This document shows, one piece after another, positions 53,525 to 64,000 of a stretch of 64,000 bases of DNA. The notes under the pieces were generated by a model. That model ran no database searches. It was not told where the DNA came from and worked only from the letters and a program-made list of their open reading frames with translations. Position numbers and translations under genes: made by a program. The DNA lies in contig JALIZF010001477.1 in NCBI GenBank assembly GCA_029948255.1, forward strand, positions 280,932-344,931, written 5' to 3'. Positions within the stretch are counted from its first letter, which is position 1; each line of letters starts with the position of its first letter. Source of the DNA: Telmatactis stephensoni. Its lineage: Eukaryota > Cnidaria > Anthozoa > Actiniaria > Isophelliidae.

Positions 53525-53825
53525 GAAGCGAAATGAATTCCTAGCTTCTAGAAATTCCTAGTAAATTCCTAGGAATTGCTAGCACTTTCCTAGGAATTCA
53601 AATGTTTACAAAAGGTGTAAACAGCACAGCACTGAAATTCTTAGGAATTCCTAGGAATTTCCTAGGAGTTCAGATCTTCAAAAAAGGTGTGAACAACACA
53701 GCACCAAAATTCCTAGGAATTTCCTAGGAACCCAAAATGACTTCAAAAAGGTGTGAACAGCCAAAACTACACTTCCTAGGAATTGCTAGGAAATTGTTAG
53801 GAATGCTGAGAATCAAGGCATCAGG
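53525..53825. repeat. TTCCTAGGAA minisatellite, about 70-bp period
   Basis: Units contain CCTAGGAATT palindromes followed by AAAAGGTGT(A/G)AACA; about four units. Confidence 0.75.
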
Positions 53826-54870
53826 CTCAATTCACAAATCTTAAGTCTACCAATTTCGTGTAAATTTTCTGTTGCTAGGAATCCCCAAGAAATTCTGAGG
53901 GTTATATATTTAATTTCTGTTACATTACATAAATATTACATTACATAACTGCATGTATAGGTAAAATTTATTATCCATATGTATTTTTAATCTTAAAATT
54001 CATTACTAATTAAATAATGTCAAAATTTCTTGGAGTTTACCATCGGAACTGAAGTTGATGTTCTGGGTCACGTACATAAATGTTATAGCTTATGTAAAAA
54101 AAATTCAAAATGATAAATTCGATATCTGTATTTGTCAATAGCAGTGGTCGTAAAACCTTGTTATTAAATTCTATATGTACGTAATATCGGTTTAACCACA
54201 GACACCATTGAATTTGGGAACGCGTATTACGCAAGGGTTGCCCAAGTTGCCTTCAAGCAGCATGACTTTCTCTAATATATCATCAACCTTCTTAACTTGA
54301 AGATTAGATCTACAAGTAAAACAAATTGTCTATAATTAAAGACATCTTGACAAATATGTACTTTTACTTATTAGGCAATAATTATTAATTACAATTTATT
54401 ATCATGCAAATGGTAAAATAAAATAACAGAAAGGGAACACAACACTACTGATCCTATATATTATTCATACAGAAAGTTCTAGGACCCTATAATTTCTATT
54501 AAGGAGAGAAAAACTTGAAATCAACCTTTGTGAAACATTCAAACAACCTCAATTTTCTATATGCCTCAAGCATGGAATCAAACTTCTTCCAATAGCGTTT
54601 TCCAATTTACAGGCTTTGGTGCTAATAGTACCAGATGCTAATTAGCGCGTGTGTGCAATAGTGCGTAACACTTACACCTCAAATTTTAGGCTACAACCAC
54701 TCTAAACTAGATTTATAGCAATTCAATTTGTGCATTAACTAGTTTGAATTCTCTTTTAACAAAAGTTCCTCAAAAATGTAAAATGTAGCCATTGTGACGT
54801 GGCACTATTAGTGCCAAATCAGTCTTTATGCCTGTTGATACTTATTGGGAATCCTGTGTAATCCATAGTT
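53826..54870. other. no gene seen
   Basis: AT-rich; no exon or repeat family recognised. Confidence 0.35.
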
Positions 54871-55866
54871 AATTACTCGTGCCCAGGCCTTAAGGCCGGG
54901 AACGAGTTATAAACTGCAAATGTTTTTTTTTGTTCGGTCGATGTTCGTCCTGAGGAACTTTTGATTGGTTAAGAACGTACAAACAATGCCCTTCATTCAT
55001 CACCCTTGAGCGACCGCGAACGCAAGCCAGGAACTTGAGGAATGCAAGATGGCCGACGACAAAGAAAATAGCTTTCAGAGACGGGCTTTTCCTGCAGTGG
55101 AACAATGTAATTTGGAGCTTTTAACTCGAGAAATACCTATATACTTGTAAGAGCTTCAGGATGGGATGTTATTTTGAGCTTCATCTCCAATACTTTGACC
55201 AAATATCGATCTCTAAATGGAGTACTTGAAAGGAAGCAGCTCGCGATAAAGACTATTTCCTATGGGCCGGGAATCTACGCATTTCTCATCCTGCATGTTG
55301 CTAAACAAACATACATAGGATCAAGTCAATTATATTCCTCATTCAAGCATTCAAGAGATCTTGAGAGGTTTTTGTAGTGAATTTTAATTTAATATCGGAA
55401 TGGCATGAAACTAGATTCCATTGACCTTGTATTTCGCGTTTGGTCACGTAACGTCTTTTATTCATATATATAACATCCGAAACATGAACGAAAAAAGACA
55501 CGATTTGTTATTGTGTCAAATATGCCGTTGTAGAAGTCTTTACAGCAAACAATTGAGATATATAGTGAAATAAGAAGTTGAATATAAAACTGGTATATTT
55601 TTGCATGTTGGAGATATCTAATACCTATGCATGATAATAGAAAGACAAAGGCACTAATAGCTGTTGACAGACAAACTGACTAATCAAGATATTTTTTAGT
55701 TTAAGTTAGCCGATTCAAAAAAGGTCATTTGTTACGGTTAGCTATTTCCCGGAATGGTGAAGAATGCGTGAAACGGCTAGGGGAAGAGTACGAACGGAGC
55801 CGGTCATTGGAGCCTCTCTTAAAAAGGGCTCCAGGGGCACGAGTGAACGCACGTGTGCGTCTAGTT
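54871..55866 (+). mobile_element. ACTCGTGCCC-family element, full-length copy
   Basis: Starts TTACTCGTGCCCAGGCC and ends GGGGCACGAGTGAACGCACG...CTAGTTA, giving short inverted ends ACTCGTGCC. About 1 kb, no transposase; the best reference for the copies at 17257, 17990 and 20245. Confidence 0.72.
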
Positions 55867-56079
55867 ATTCATAGTTGAGACTCCGGCGTGATCAGCCACG
55901 AAATCATTGTAAGTACCATTTGTTTAAATTTTGTAAGAATTTCCTATTTCTAAGGCATATTATTTCCCACCAGCGAATCGCTATGATCTGCACTATGAAT
56001 CGCCGTGGTTAGTGGAATCGTTTAAGAGTTCATAAAGAAAGAATATTTGAATCGAAGACAACTGTGTAATTTTATAGGT

Positions 56080-56217
56080 AAATTCATTGGCTGACGAGGG
56101 AATTCCACGTTGAATTCACGAGAAAAGCGATATCGCACGAGTCGTGAAGCGACGAGTGCGATATCGCCTTTTCGAGTGAATTCAACGTGGAATTCACGAG
56201 TCAAGCCAATGAATTTT
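56080..56217. repeat. 138-bp near-palindrome
   Basis: AAATTCATTGGCT...CCACGTTGAATTCAC and GCGATATCGCAC arms mirror each other around GAGTCGTGAAGCGACGAG, with only a few mismatches. Confidence 0.82.
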
Positions 56218-56305
56218 CCTTGAATCGTATAGCAGACAAGAAAAAAGTTACATAATACTAGTTTTTGACAATCTTGCTGCGAGCGCACGGGAAGCCATTT
56301 AATAG

Positions 56306-56347
56306 CGGAGCTCCCGCGCGCGCCGAAGGCGCGCGCGCGCGGAGCTC
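56306..56347. repeat. GC-only hairpin
   Basis: GGAGCTCCCGCGCGCGCC-GAAG-GCGCGCGCGCGCGGAGCTCC: an almost complete GC stem with a tetraloop, embedded in AT-rich DNA. Confidence 0.8.
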
Positions 56348-57630
56348 CATACCTAAGAAAAAATGGTATGTAAACCCATCGAGCTGATTTTTCATGGACC
56401 GACACAGGAAGCCCAGTGTCCGTACGTACATACATACTGTACATCCCACAGGGGTAACCGCTGGCCAATTTACAGTTTCCTTGCAGTTTTAACTTGCAAA
56501 ACTTAAAAATATTACTCTAGAAACCTCGTAAAAATTTAGCGATTTTCATGATCATTAATCTGTGCCAATCTTGACAGGTTAAAGCGAAAAACAACGTGCA
56601 TTTGAATTTTTTCGGGCCCGGTGTCATTTCAAAAACTGCTCGAAAGACGAAGGACACGGAGAGCATTTTCAAAGTTGGACGACTTTTTAGTTGGATTTGT
56701 AGCTTCAAAAAACTTCTCATAATGAACGAGTCATCGAGGTCGTGTATTCTTCGTTTCGTGAAGATGCCTTCAGTAAAGCTGCTTAAAAATCTAGCCAAAG
56801 TTGGAAATCAAGAATCATCTGCATTGAGCGTGAAACAAGGATCTAGGACTATGCTTCTAAAGACAACAATTAGGAAAGCACTTCAAGGTAAAGACCTTGG
56901 CCAGAAAATGATGTCAAAACGTCTCTTGTACCTATATTTGATATTTTATCTTTTATTTGGGATTGATGTCTTTAAAAAAATAAACTTTTATGCACGTTGA
57001 ACTGTGGCCAAGTTTAAACAAACACTCGATCAAGCCTTACATAAAATGTACAACGACATTTGTTTTACGGTGAACTTTTTGCACTAGTTCTAATAATAAT
57101 AAAATAAGTAAAAAAATGATTTTGAACTTATTTCAACCCCACTAATGTGTAAATACAGCTCAAGTTTGGGTCTGGAATTTAATGAAAAAAATTGACAGGA
57201 ATAAAAGAAGGAATTTTGCATGCTCTGTCAGTGAACCCTACGAGACCTTAAATGCAGACTGAAAATGCTTAATTCCTTGTTTTCTTGTAATGTCGAGTGG
57301 CTGTTTTTATAGTCACTTAAAACTGTATTATCAGTGTAATCTGGAAGAGACAAGTGGGAGACAAGTATTCACCTAGCTAGTGTGTCATTCTATTCCACAT
57401 TAAATAACAAAACAACAACAACAACCACAAAAAAACAAGATATGTCACAAATTTAATATAGTAAAGACAGACACATGAAGATATGTTGTTCTGTAATATT
57501 CAGGATGTTGAAAAGGTTTAATTACTTGTATCAATTTAAAAAAGGGTTTGGAGATTTTGCTTTATATTTCTGAAAATTATGAACCACTACAAAGTCAGTT
57601 ATGAAATCTGACAGTGAATCTGAATATTAA

Positions 57631-58181
57631 TGCACTTATCATCGGCTTCCCCCAGGGGGGGGACCCCGGGCAAAGGTGGGGACTTTGCTTCAAGTCAACA
57701 AAAAGCCCCATATATTCCCCCAGATATGGGGCAGGTTTTCTATAAAAGACCCTGTTTTTCCCCAGTATCTGGGGCATAAGTAGCAAAGTAGTTACAATAA
57801 AATGTACAAAATGAAATCACAACAAATAAATAATTAGTGCATACACTAAATCTGTGAAAAAATACTCACCTGAATCACCTTTGCTCGCCATTTTGAAGAG
57901 AACTAGTTACCAGTTTCCAAGCGTTTTTTTAGAACAGGAATCCCAGAATTAGCAAATCAAAATTTACGATACTGTCTACTTTCAGTGACCAATATTTTAC
58001 TCTTAACAGACCTTAAAAAGAATTCTAGCGCTCTTTTAGGGGTTTTTAAACCGTTTTTTAGCAAAACAGCAATTTCCCCAGGGGCTGGGGGAGGCTTGTA
58101 CTCAAACTCCCCACATTTCCCCCACATTTCCCCCACCTTTGCCCGGGGTCCCCCCCCTGGGGGAAGCCGATGATAAGTGCA
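57631..58181. mobile_element. 551-bp TIR element, PIF/Harbinger-like target
   Basis: About 50-bp inverted ends starting TGCACTTATCATCGGCTTCC and running through GGGGACCCCGGGCAAAGGTGGGG. TAA flanks both sides, the 3-bp type of target used by Harbinger elements. No transposase. Confidence 0.75.
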
Positions 58182-58990
58182 TAAAATTCACTGTAATAAA
58201 GGTCACTGAGCTTACAAGCCCACTATACAAACCAAAACCAAAACTTATTTTAAAAATGCTTTTACAATTACCACAGGAAATCCAATTCATTTGAATCAAG
58301 AACATAGTAATATTGAAATTGAAATTGGAGCTCTGCTTTTAGGTAGTAGTTGTTTTGAGTTGTTTTACAATTTCATCTAAAGTCATAATTAGTGGAACCT
58401 GGAAGAGAGAATTCTTGTTTTGTGTAAAGACAACTATTTATCTGTGTCATTCTATTCTACATAGTACAAAAACCAGATGCCACAATACTGTCAAGACAGA
58501 AAAATCTAAATATAATGTTCTGCAATGTTTAATTGTTTAATTGAAGGATGTTGAAATCAGGTTGAACAGTATTTATGTGAATGAAATCAGTTTGAGGGAT
58601 TTTTGCATTCTATTTCTGAGAATTATGAACCACTACTTCAAAGTCAATTATAAAATCTGACTGAATCTGAATAAGCATCACTATGGTGACTGAGGCTGAA
58701 AGCCTTATAATTTTCAGGAGACTGAAGGGCAAGAAATAAAGCTTGACCTATAATCTTTATTTCGACTTTTACAACAAAATGCAATCTTTGTTTGCCTATT
58801 ACCACAGGAAGCCCAATTCATTTAAATCAAAAACGTCAAAAAATAAAACAAAGTATTTAAAATTATTTTTATATTTAAATGGGAGCTCCGCTATTAGGTA
58901 GTACCTAATTTTTATATTAGCCAACAAACAAAACTAACTGACGAATCAGGTTGAAGCTGTAAGCATGAATGAAAACCACCTTTACAAACC
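58182..58990. other. no gene seen
   Basis: AT-rich. The segment 58535-58670 partly repeats 57500-57640 (GAATTATGAACCACTAC), another dispersed repeat. Confidence 0.35.
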
Positions 58991-60795
58991 GGTGTCACAG
59001 TAATATGAGTACCCCTGGGATTTCGGTATCCCCGTACCCAAATTCCTAGGAATATGGGTATCCCGGGTGGGGGATACCCAAATTACTGAACCATATTGAA
59101 TGTCTTGAATGTCTCGATCCAAATGTCCCCGTTATGGAGACTAATTTGTTGAACTAGAGATAAGCTCGTACCTTTGGTTTGCTTTTGTTTTCATGGCGTT
59201 TTTATAGTTATTTATCTGAAGCCGAGCAACCGAAGCCAATTTCGGATTTTTTTATAGTACTACATGAGTCAATGAATCAAGCCTTGCTCATGTGCTTGCT
59301 GTCAACTGGATATTCTGTTGATTGTTCACTTACAAAATATAGTAGTACAGTAAATAAAACATACCTCTTGTCTGAGTCGTTTGCTGTTTTTTTTTTTTTT
59401 TCAAAGAGGTACTCAATTAATGTGCTATACCCAAATGACTAGTATTCGGGGCACCCCCTAGCTCTTTGAATTGGTTAAATGCGAGATTCATGAATTTAAT
59501 TGACGTGATTATTGAATGAGGCGACGATATAGGGGATACCCATATGACTAGTATTCGGGGCACCCCCTAGCTCTTTGAATTGGTTAAATGCGAGATTCAT
59601 GAATTTAATAGGTCATTTGCATAATGGTGTCATATACTACAACTGCCAGAATGCTTTGTCCACTTTCTTTTGTAAGATAATTAATGTCAATTGTTCTGCT
59701 ATTCTCAAAAGGGAATAAAAATCTGAATAAGAAAGAAAATTCGTAGAGCATTCTGGTAGTTGTAGTAAAATGACGCCATCGTGCAAATGGCCTATTGTGT
59801 TGTTTTGGGGTATACTCAAAAGACTTAATTATATGAGCGCATTGTGCAGGGTTATTTGATCCCTAGGTTTTATGGACTTATAAGACTACGCTACAGGGGA
59901 TGCCTATATGACTAGTTTTTTGGGCACCCCCTCTTTGGTTTTGTAAAGTGCGAGATTCAAAATAGGGAGTACCCATATGATTAGTATTCGTTGCTTCACT
60001 CCTTGAATTGTGGGAAAATGCGAGACTATGTAATTAAGATGATTATTGAATAAGACTACAAAATAGGAGATACTCATATGACTACAATTCTGTTCTGATC
60101 CTTTCTTTTACTTGGCGATAGGTGGAGTTTGTGCATAAATGTTTGCGATCTGATTTCATTCCCAAAATTAATGATGTGTCGCGCGCGACAAACTTGGCGC
60201 AGGAGATACGGTGTCACGGCCTTAAAAATCACGACTTGAAAACAGGATCTGTCCCATGGATAATATTATCAATAACAATGAGTGATAAAGGGCTACTTCT
60301 AAGATTGGTTTTCTTGTATGCTTATTTGACCTTCAAAGTGTTGATTTCTAAAATATTTAATATAAAAATGTCCATGTATTACAAGTTATATCCCTTTATT
60401 AATATTTGGATTAGCTTCCAGTGAGCTTCATAAAAAATTACCATTTCATCTCACATATTACAAATGTTCTTGGTTCTTTGTGGTGATTAATATCTGAGCG
60501 AGAATCGTTTTATTGTTAAAAATGTCAATAAAGATAATTCAAGCTGTGATATGCCTAAATCTGGCCATTTAATTAATCTGGGAGAACCGAATTTGGAAAT
60601 ACTTAATTGTACTACATCATCTCTTACGGAAAATTCATCAGAGGATACTAATATGACTAGTAATTTTGGTATCCTGGGAGGGTACCCGGGGATGCCCAAA
60701 TTACGGCTATCAATTTCATAGGGGATACCCATATTCCTAGGAATTTGGGTACGGGGATACCGAAATCCCAGGGGTACTCATATTACTGTGACACC
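58991..60795. mobile_element. 1.8-kb element with 74-bp perfect TIRs
   Basis: 58991-59064 is the exact reverse complement of 60722-60795, starting GGTGTCACAGTAATATGAGT. Inside, units of 75-110 bp with GGGATACCCATATGACTAGT recur at 59445, 59532, 59895 and 59965. Frames inside (60122-60424, +) show no transposase motif. No target duplication is obvious. Confidence 0.8.
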
Positions 60796-61755
60796 TGTCT
60801 TCGTCGTGAGGAGCAAATTTCTGATCAAATTACGTCGAAATAAACTTTCTTTTACTGCAATCGAAATGAAGAATCACCGGTGGGAATTATCCTGGAGGAA
60901 CAGTTGTCTGAGTTGTCTCATGAGGAGCGGCAAAACAAGACGTTCTAGCTAGAACCGGGAAAATTTCGCTTGGATCACTGACTCTGCCGTAGTCACTGGC
61001 AGAGGGTTGCACTGGCACCGTTGAACAGAAAAACGGTAAGCATTTATCTAATTTTAATAGCTCTCATATCAAGCTTTTTATCTTTTGATGTTTTGAAAAA
61101 CTAGCTTGAGCACTTTGTCAGAGTTTTTAGGCCACAGGTTCGATCAGTGAAGAGACGCTAGACACGGAGAGTTGCATGAGTTGAAGTCGCTAGGTTTTGG
61201 CTTAAAACAAACTCAAAAATGAACTTTCCTTAAGGAAAATACTTTTTCGAACAATTAACTTTGTTAAGGTTTTCTAAAAATCAATTGTTGTCTTGTCTTT
61301 GAACTGATTTTCGGCATGTTGTTCGGGCACTGGTTTTGCCCAGCTTGAGAGGTGGTGATTTTGCATCTCCTGCTCATCAGAAATATAATAAATAGGCTTA
61401 TACAGTACTTTAGAAAGACTGAGGTATTCACTCAAGTTTACCTTTTCTTGTTTGGATATGTAAGCAAATCTTTTAGGGCAAGAACACTTTTGAAAGTAAG
61501 TTGAAAACCGGGCTGAACATGTCTGTCGACGGTGCAGCTGTTTATGATCGTTTTCCTTTTAGTTTTTGTTTGTATTTGTTTTGATATTTTTCGAAAGATT
61601 ATATGATTGGAGATTAAAATATTCTAAATTTATTCTAAAAGTGTAATGAAAGAGTAAAACACTTTTCTATAGAAAGGATTAGCCAATTTTTGACTAGAAA
61701 GAAATTGATTTACTTCTTAAAAAAACCGAAGGTTCTAAAATCATTCGTGTGACAG
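60796..61755. other. possible upstream part of a small gene, unsupported
   Basis: A good donor (ACG|GTAAGC at 61036) follows a short open stretch, but no convincing start is visible. Confidence 0.25.
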
Positions 61756-61937
61756 GGCTTGGTATTCTTGAGAGCTTAGCAGAAAGGATTGATCGTTATC
61801 CTGACGACGATGATATGCCCTCACAAACTGCAGGATCTGAGATGCCTGACGACGATGATATGCCCTCACAGACTGCAGGATCTGAGATGCCTGGTCAGCA
61901 CGAGTGGATGTATATACAATTGCAAATTTTTCAATAA
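61756..61937 (+). CDS. possible terminal exon with a repeated acidic peptide
   Basis: GTGTGACAG acceptor ends at 61755; the frame contains PDDDDMPSQTAGSEM twice (48-bp DNA repeat) and stops at 61937. AATAAA signals follow at about 61933 and 61969. No family recognised. Confidence 0.35.
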
Positions 61938-61998
61938 ACTCATTTTATATAGAATATGACAAATTTAGCAATAAAGTTTGATCTATATAATATATATT

Positions 61999-62545
61999 TA
62001 ATACAAACGAAAATTTTCGCCGTTAATAAACGGCTAATTTTTTCCTAATACAAACGAAAATTTTCGCCGTTAATAAACGGCTAATTTTTTCCTAATACAA
62101 ACGAAAATTTTCGCCGTTAATAAACGGCAAATTTTTTCGCAATATAAACGAAAATTTTCGCCGTTAATAAACGGCTATTTTTTTCCCATACAAACGAAAA
62201 TTTTCGCCGTTAATAAACGGCTAATTTTTTCCTAATACAAACGAAAATTTTCGCCGTTAATAAACGGCTAAGTTTTTCGCAATATAAAAGAAAATTTTCG
62301 CCGTTAATAAACGGCTAAGTTTTTCGAAATCTGAACGAAAATTTTCGCCGTTAGTAAACGGCTAAGTTTTTCTTAATAGTAACAAAAATTTTCGCCGTTA
62401 ATAAGCGGCTATTTTTTTCGCAATATAAACGAAAATTTTCGCCGTTAATAAACGGCTAATTTTTTCTTTTTCGACATAAAAATTTTCGCCGTTAATAACC
62501 GGCTAATTTTCTCGAAATTCAAACCAAAATTTTCGCTAAATTTAT
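61999..62545 (+). repeat. 48-bp tandem repeat of paired palindromes
   Basis: About eleven units, each with CGAAAATTTTCG and GCCGTTAATAAACGGC, both self-complementary. The first units are nearly identical and decay rightwards. Two relatives lie at 62905-62990. Confidence 0.92.
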
Positions 62546-62567
62546 TCCTTTTTTCGAAATGAAAATT

Positions 62568-62886
62568 TTCGGCGCCGTCAATTTTCAAAAATACCCCTAA
62601 AAGATACCGGAAGTCTTTTTAAAAGGGTGTGTCCGGACGATTTTTAACCCCTAAGAGATACCAGCGATAACAAGCAAGTGAACATTATGAACATAAAATT
62701 GAACGGTCGACACGCTTTTGTTGGTCCGTAATTTCTTCCATTCAGAGAACAAGATAATAAGTGATGGGCTCTTGATGCCCTAAGAGAGACCAGGAAATGC
62801 TAAAACTTTAATTTTAACAACCTAAAAGATACCAAATCGCTGTTTTTTACCCCTAAGAGATACAACGAGCATACCCGATCCTTTTA
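62568..62886. mobile_element. relative of the exon-inserted MITE
   Basis: Contains ACCCCTAAAAGATACC, CCCTAAGAGATACC and GAGCATACCCG(A)TCC in the same order as 44890-45236. Ends not clear. Confidence 0.6.
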
Positions 62887-62999
62887 CAATGGAGTTCCCT
62901 GTACCTAATACGAACTTTTAGCCGTTAATTTATGGCGAAGTAATTCTGTACCTAATACGAACTTTTAGCCGTTAAGGGACGGACCATTTGATATTTGTA

Positions 63000-63018
63000 G
63001 GGGGGGGGGGGGGGGGTC
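63000..63018 (+). repeat. poly-G run
   Basis: About 19 G, of uncertain true length. Confidence 0.85.
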
Positions 63019-63206
63019 AATTTTCAGCGTGCTCGAATTTTTTTTTCCGACCTCCAGTGTTGCACGATATTTTTTTGCTGTACCAAGCACTTGCACGATA
63101 TTTTTTTTCATTCATTTTTGATAGTTTATATATACAGAACGATTGTCTAATTTTTCATTTATAGTCTATATACATAATGTACAAAGCATAGTTGTGCATT
63201 TACTAC

Positions 63207-63350
63207 TAGAGTGATCGCACTTAATCCGTGAAATTGTACTAGCTAAATAATGCAAAATAGCACTAATAAACAATGGAAAACAAAGGACTTTATATTTTTT
63301 AGTACAAAGTAGATTTTGTACTTTTTCACGGATTAAGTGCAATCACTCTA
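63207..63350. mobile_element. 144-bp MITE, TAGAGTGAT ends
   Basis: TAGAGTGATCGCACTTAATCCGTGAAA at the left and TAGAGTGATTGCACTTAATCCGTGAAA on the reverse strand at the right, one mismatch. TA ends suggest Tc1/mariner-type insertion. Confidence 0.8.
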
Positions 63351-64000
63351 TAAACGTGGCATAGCTAGTTAGTACTGATATATCTACATATCTCAACGAA
63401 AACAGACTAAAGTTTCATTTGCAAGTTGGTTAACGGAACTCAAGGTATATCTTCCTCCGAAGTGTATGTAAAACAGTCTCCGTACTGATTGAATCCGTAT
63501 ATTGAGCACGGGAATCGGAAATGGAGATTGTTCCATGGGAGTACTGATTGGCAACCAAAAAGTTCAAAGCTTGTTTTTTGACAGCATTTTTGGGAGGTTT
63601 TTTACGTTTTTTATTTCTGCCTATGTGAGTGCGAAGTGCGAGCCACTCGGTAAAAGTTCAGTCGTGTAGATGTCTGTGTAGTCACTACACAGTAAATATC
63701 ACTGTGCCTTTACAATTTTCTTAAGGATCAAATAATTGATCCTTCCACAAAGATTTGTGCTACTTGCTATCCCCAGACTATATGTTACTTATATTCTGCT
63801 TGGCAGAAATTGTGCATTGCAAAGGAGTTGAATGTCGGTCTCTCATAATAGTTCACTTCAACAATACATTTCAATTCCAAGTAATTTAAAGCTGAGTCTT
63901 CAAGCACATCACTGACTTCCATTGCTTGCTCGATATTTTTTTAATGGCAGATGAGCTTGCACGATATTTTTTTAAAGGTTTTTTAAGGTGGGATTTAACC
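63351..64000. other. no gene seen
   Basis: The motif GC(A/T)CGATATTTTTTT occurs at 63062, 63093, 63929 and 63959, a dispersed repeat. No exon. Confidence 0.35.

Larger units (their letters stand above)
55867..57630. other. gene-poor stretch
   Basis: The frame 56596-57000 (+, 134 codons) is basic with a hydrophobic end and has no domain I recognise. The hairpins at 56080-56217 and 56306-56347 are listed separately. Confidence 0.3.

Noticed and set aside
56517..57000. Overlapping frames on both strands (134 and 93 codons)
   Set aside because: Neither shows a domain and both are basic, low-complexity; mutual shadows in a repeat-rich area.
61999..62545. CRISPR-like array of 48-bp units
   Set aside because: Units repeat over their whole length with no variable spacers.

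Overview
The window looks like nuclear DNA of an anthozoan cnidarian, most likely a stony coral. It is AT-rich, its genes have short exons with GT/AG introns, and most of it is inverted-repeat transposons, minisatellites and decayed mobile elements. The best host gene is an Ig-Ig-Ig-Ig-TM-TIR receptor (interleukin-1-receptor-like), an architecture known from corals. I did not assign a species.

Layout. 1-7180: no convincing gene; inverted-repeat elements, including a 77-bp perfect hairpin at 5588-5748 inside a TTAA-flanked element (4987-6046). 7181-23191 (+): the Ig/TIR receptor, seven exons by eye, with a giant intron between the fourth Ig exon and the transmembrane exon. That intron holds a complete short Maverick/Polinton-type element (10634-15482, 4849 bp, TIRs of about 665 bp, 6-bp target duplication TATAGG), a decayed Crypton-like tyrosine recombinase, and inverted copies of a repeat ending ACTCGTGCCC. 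23192-30682: repeats and MITE-like elements, no firm gene. 30683-33458 (-): an intronless gene for a secreted protein with hemolysin-type (RTX-like) repeats, with one frame break near its end. 33486-38640: repeats, including a tandem duplication of about 770 bp in which one copy carries a 766-bp transposon and the other keeps the empty site. 38654-40188 (+): a PIF1-like helicase gene, frameshifted and cut by a Ty3/gypsy retrotransposon (40189 to about 44240, minus strand, 99-bp LTR). 44241-46170 (+): an unrecognised zinc-finger gene with a 435-bp transposon in an exon. 46237-49528 (-): remains of a second Maverick with integrase C-terminus, penton-like, small basic and major capsid genes, all but one broken. 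49535-64000: tandem repeats (172-bp, AATC, about 48-bp palindromic units) and several TIR elements; no firm gene.

The most unusual object is the 4.85-kb Maverick-type element. It has intact ends and target duplication but no polymerase, integrase, protease or capsid gene. It carries an A32-like packaging ATPase (with one in-frame stop), a zinc-ribbon-like acidic protein, a frameshifted small conserved protein, a central TCTAG-rich satellite between two divergent gene blocks, and what looks like an intact intronless tRNA-Tyr(GUA) gene just inside the left TIR. It may be a satellite or deletion derivative mobilised by full Mavericks; the capsid block at 46-49.5 kb shows that such relatives have been in this genome.

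Limits: splice sites, repeat boundaries and family names were judged by eye. No database search, folding or expression data were available.
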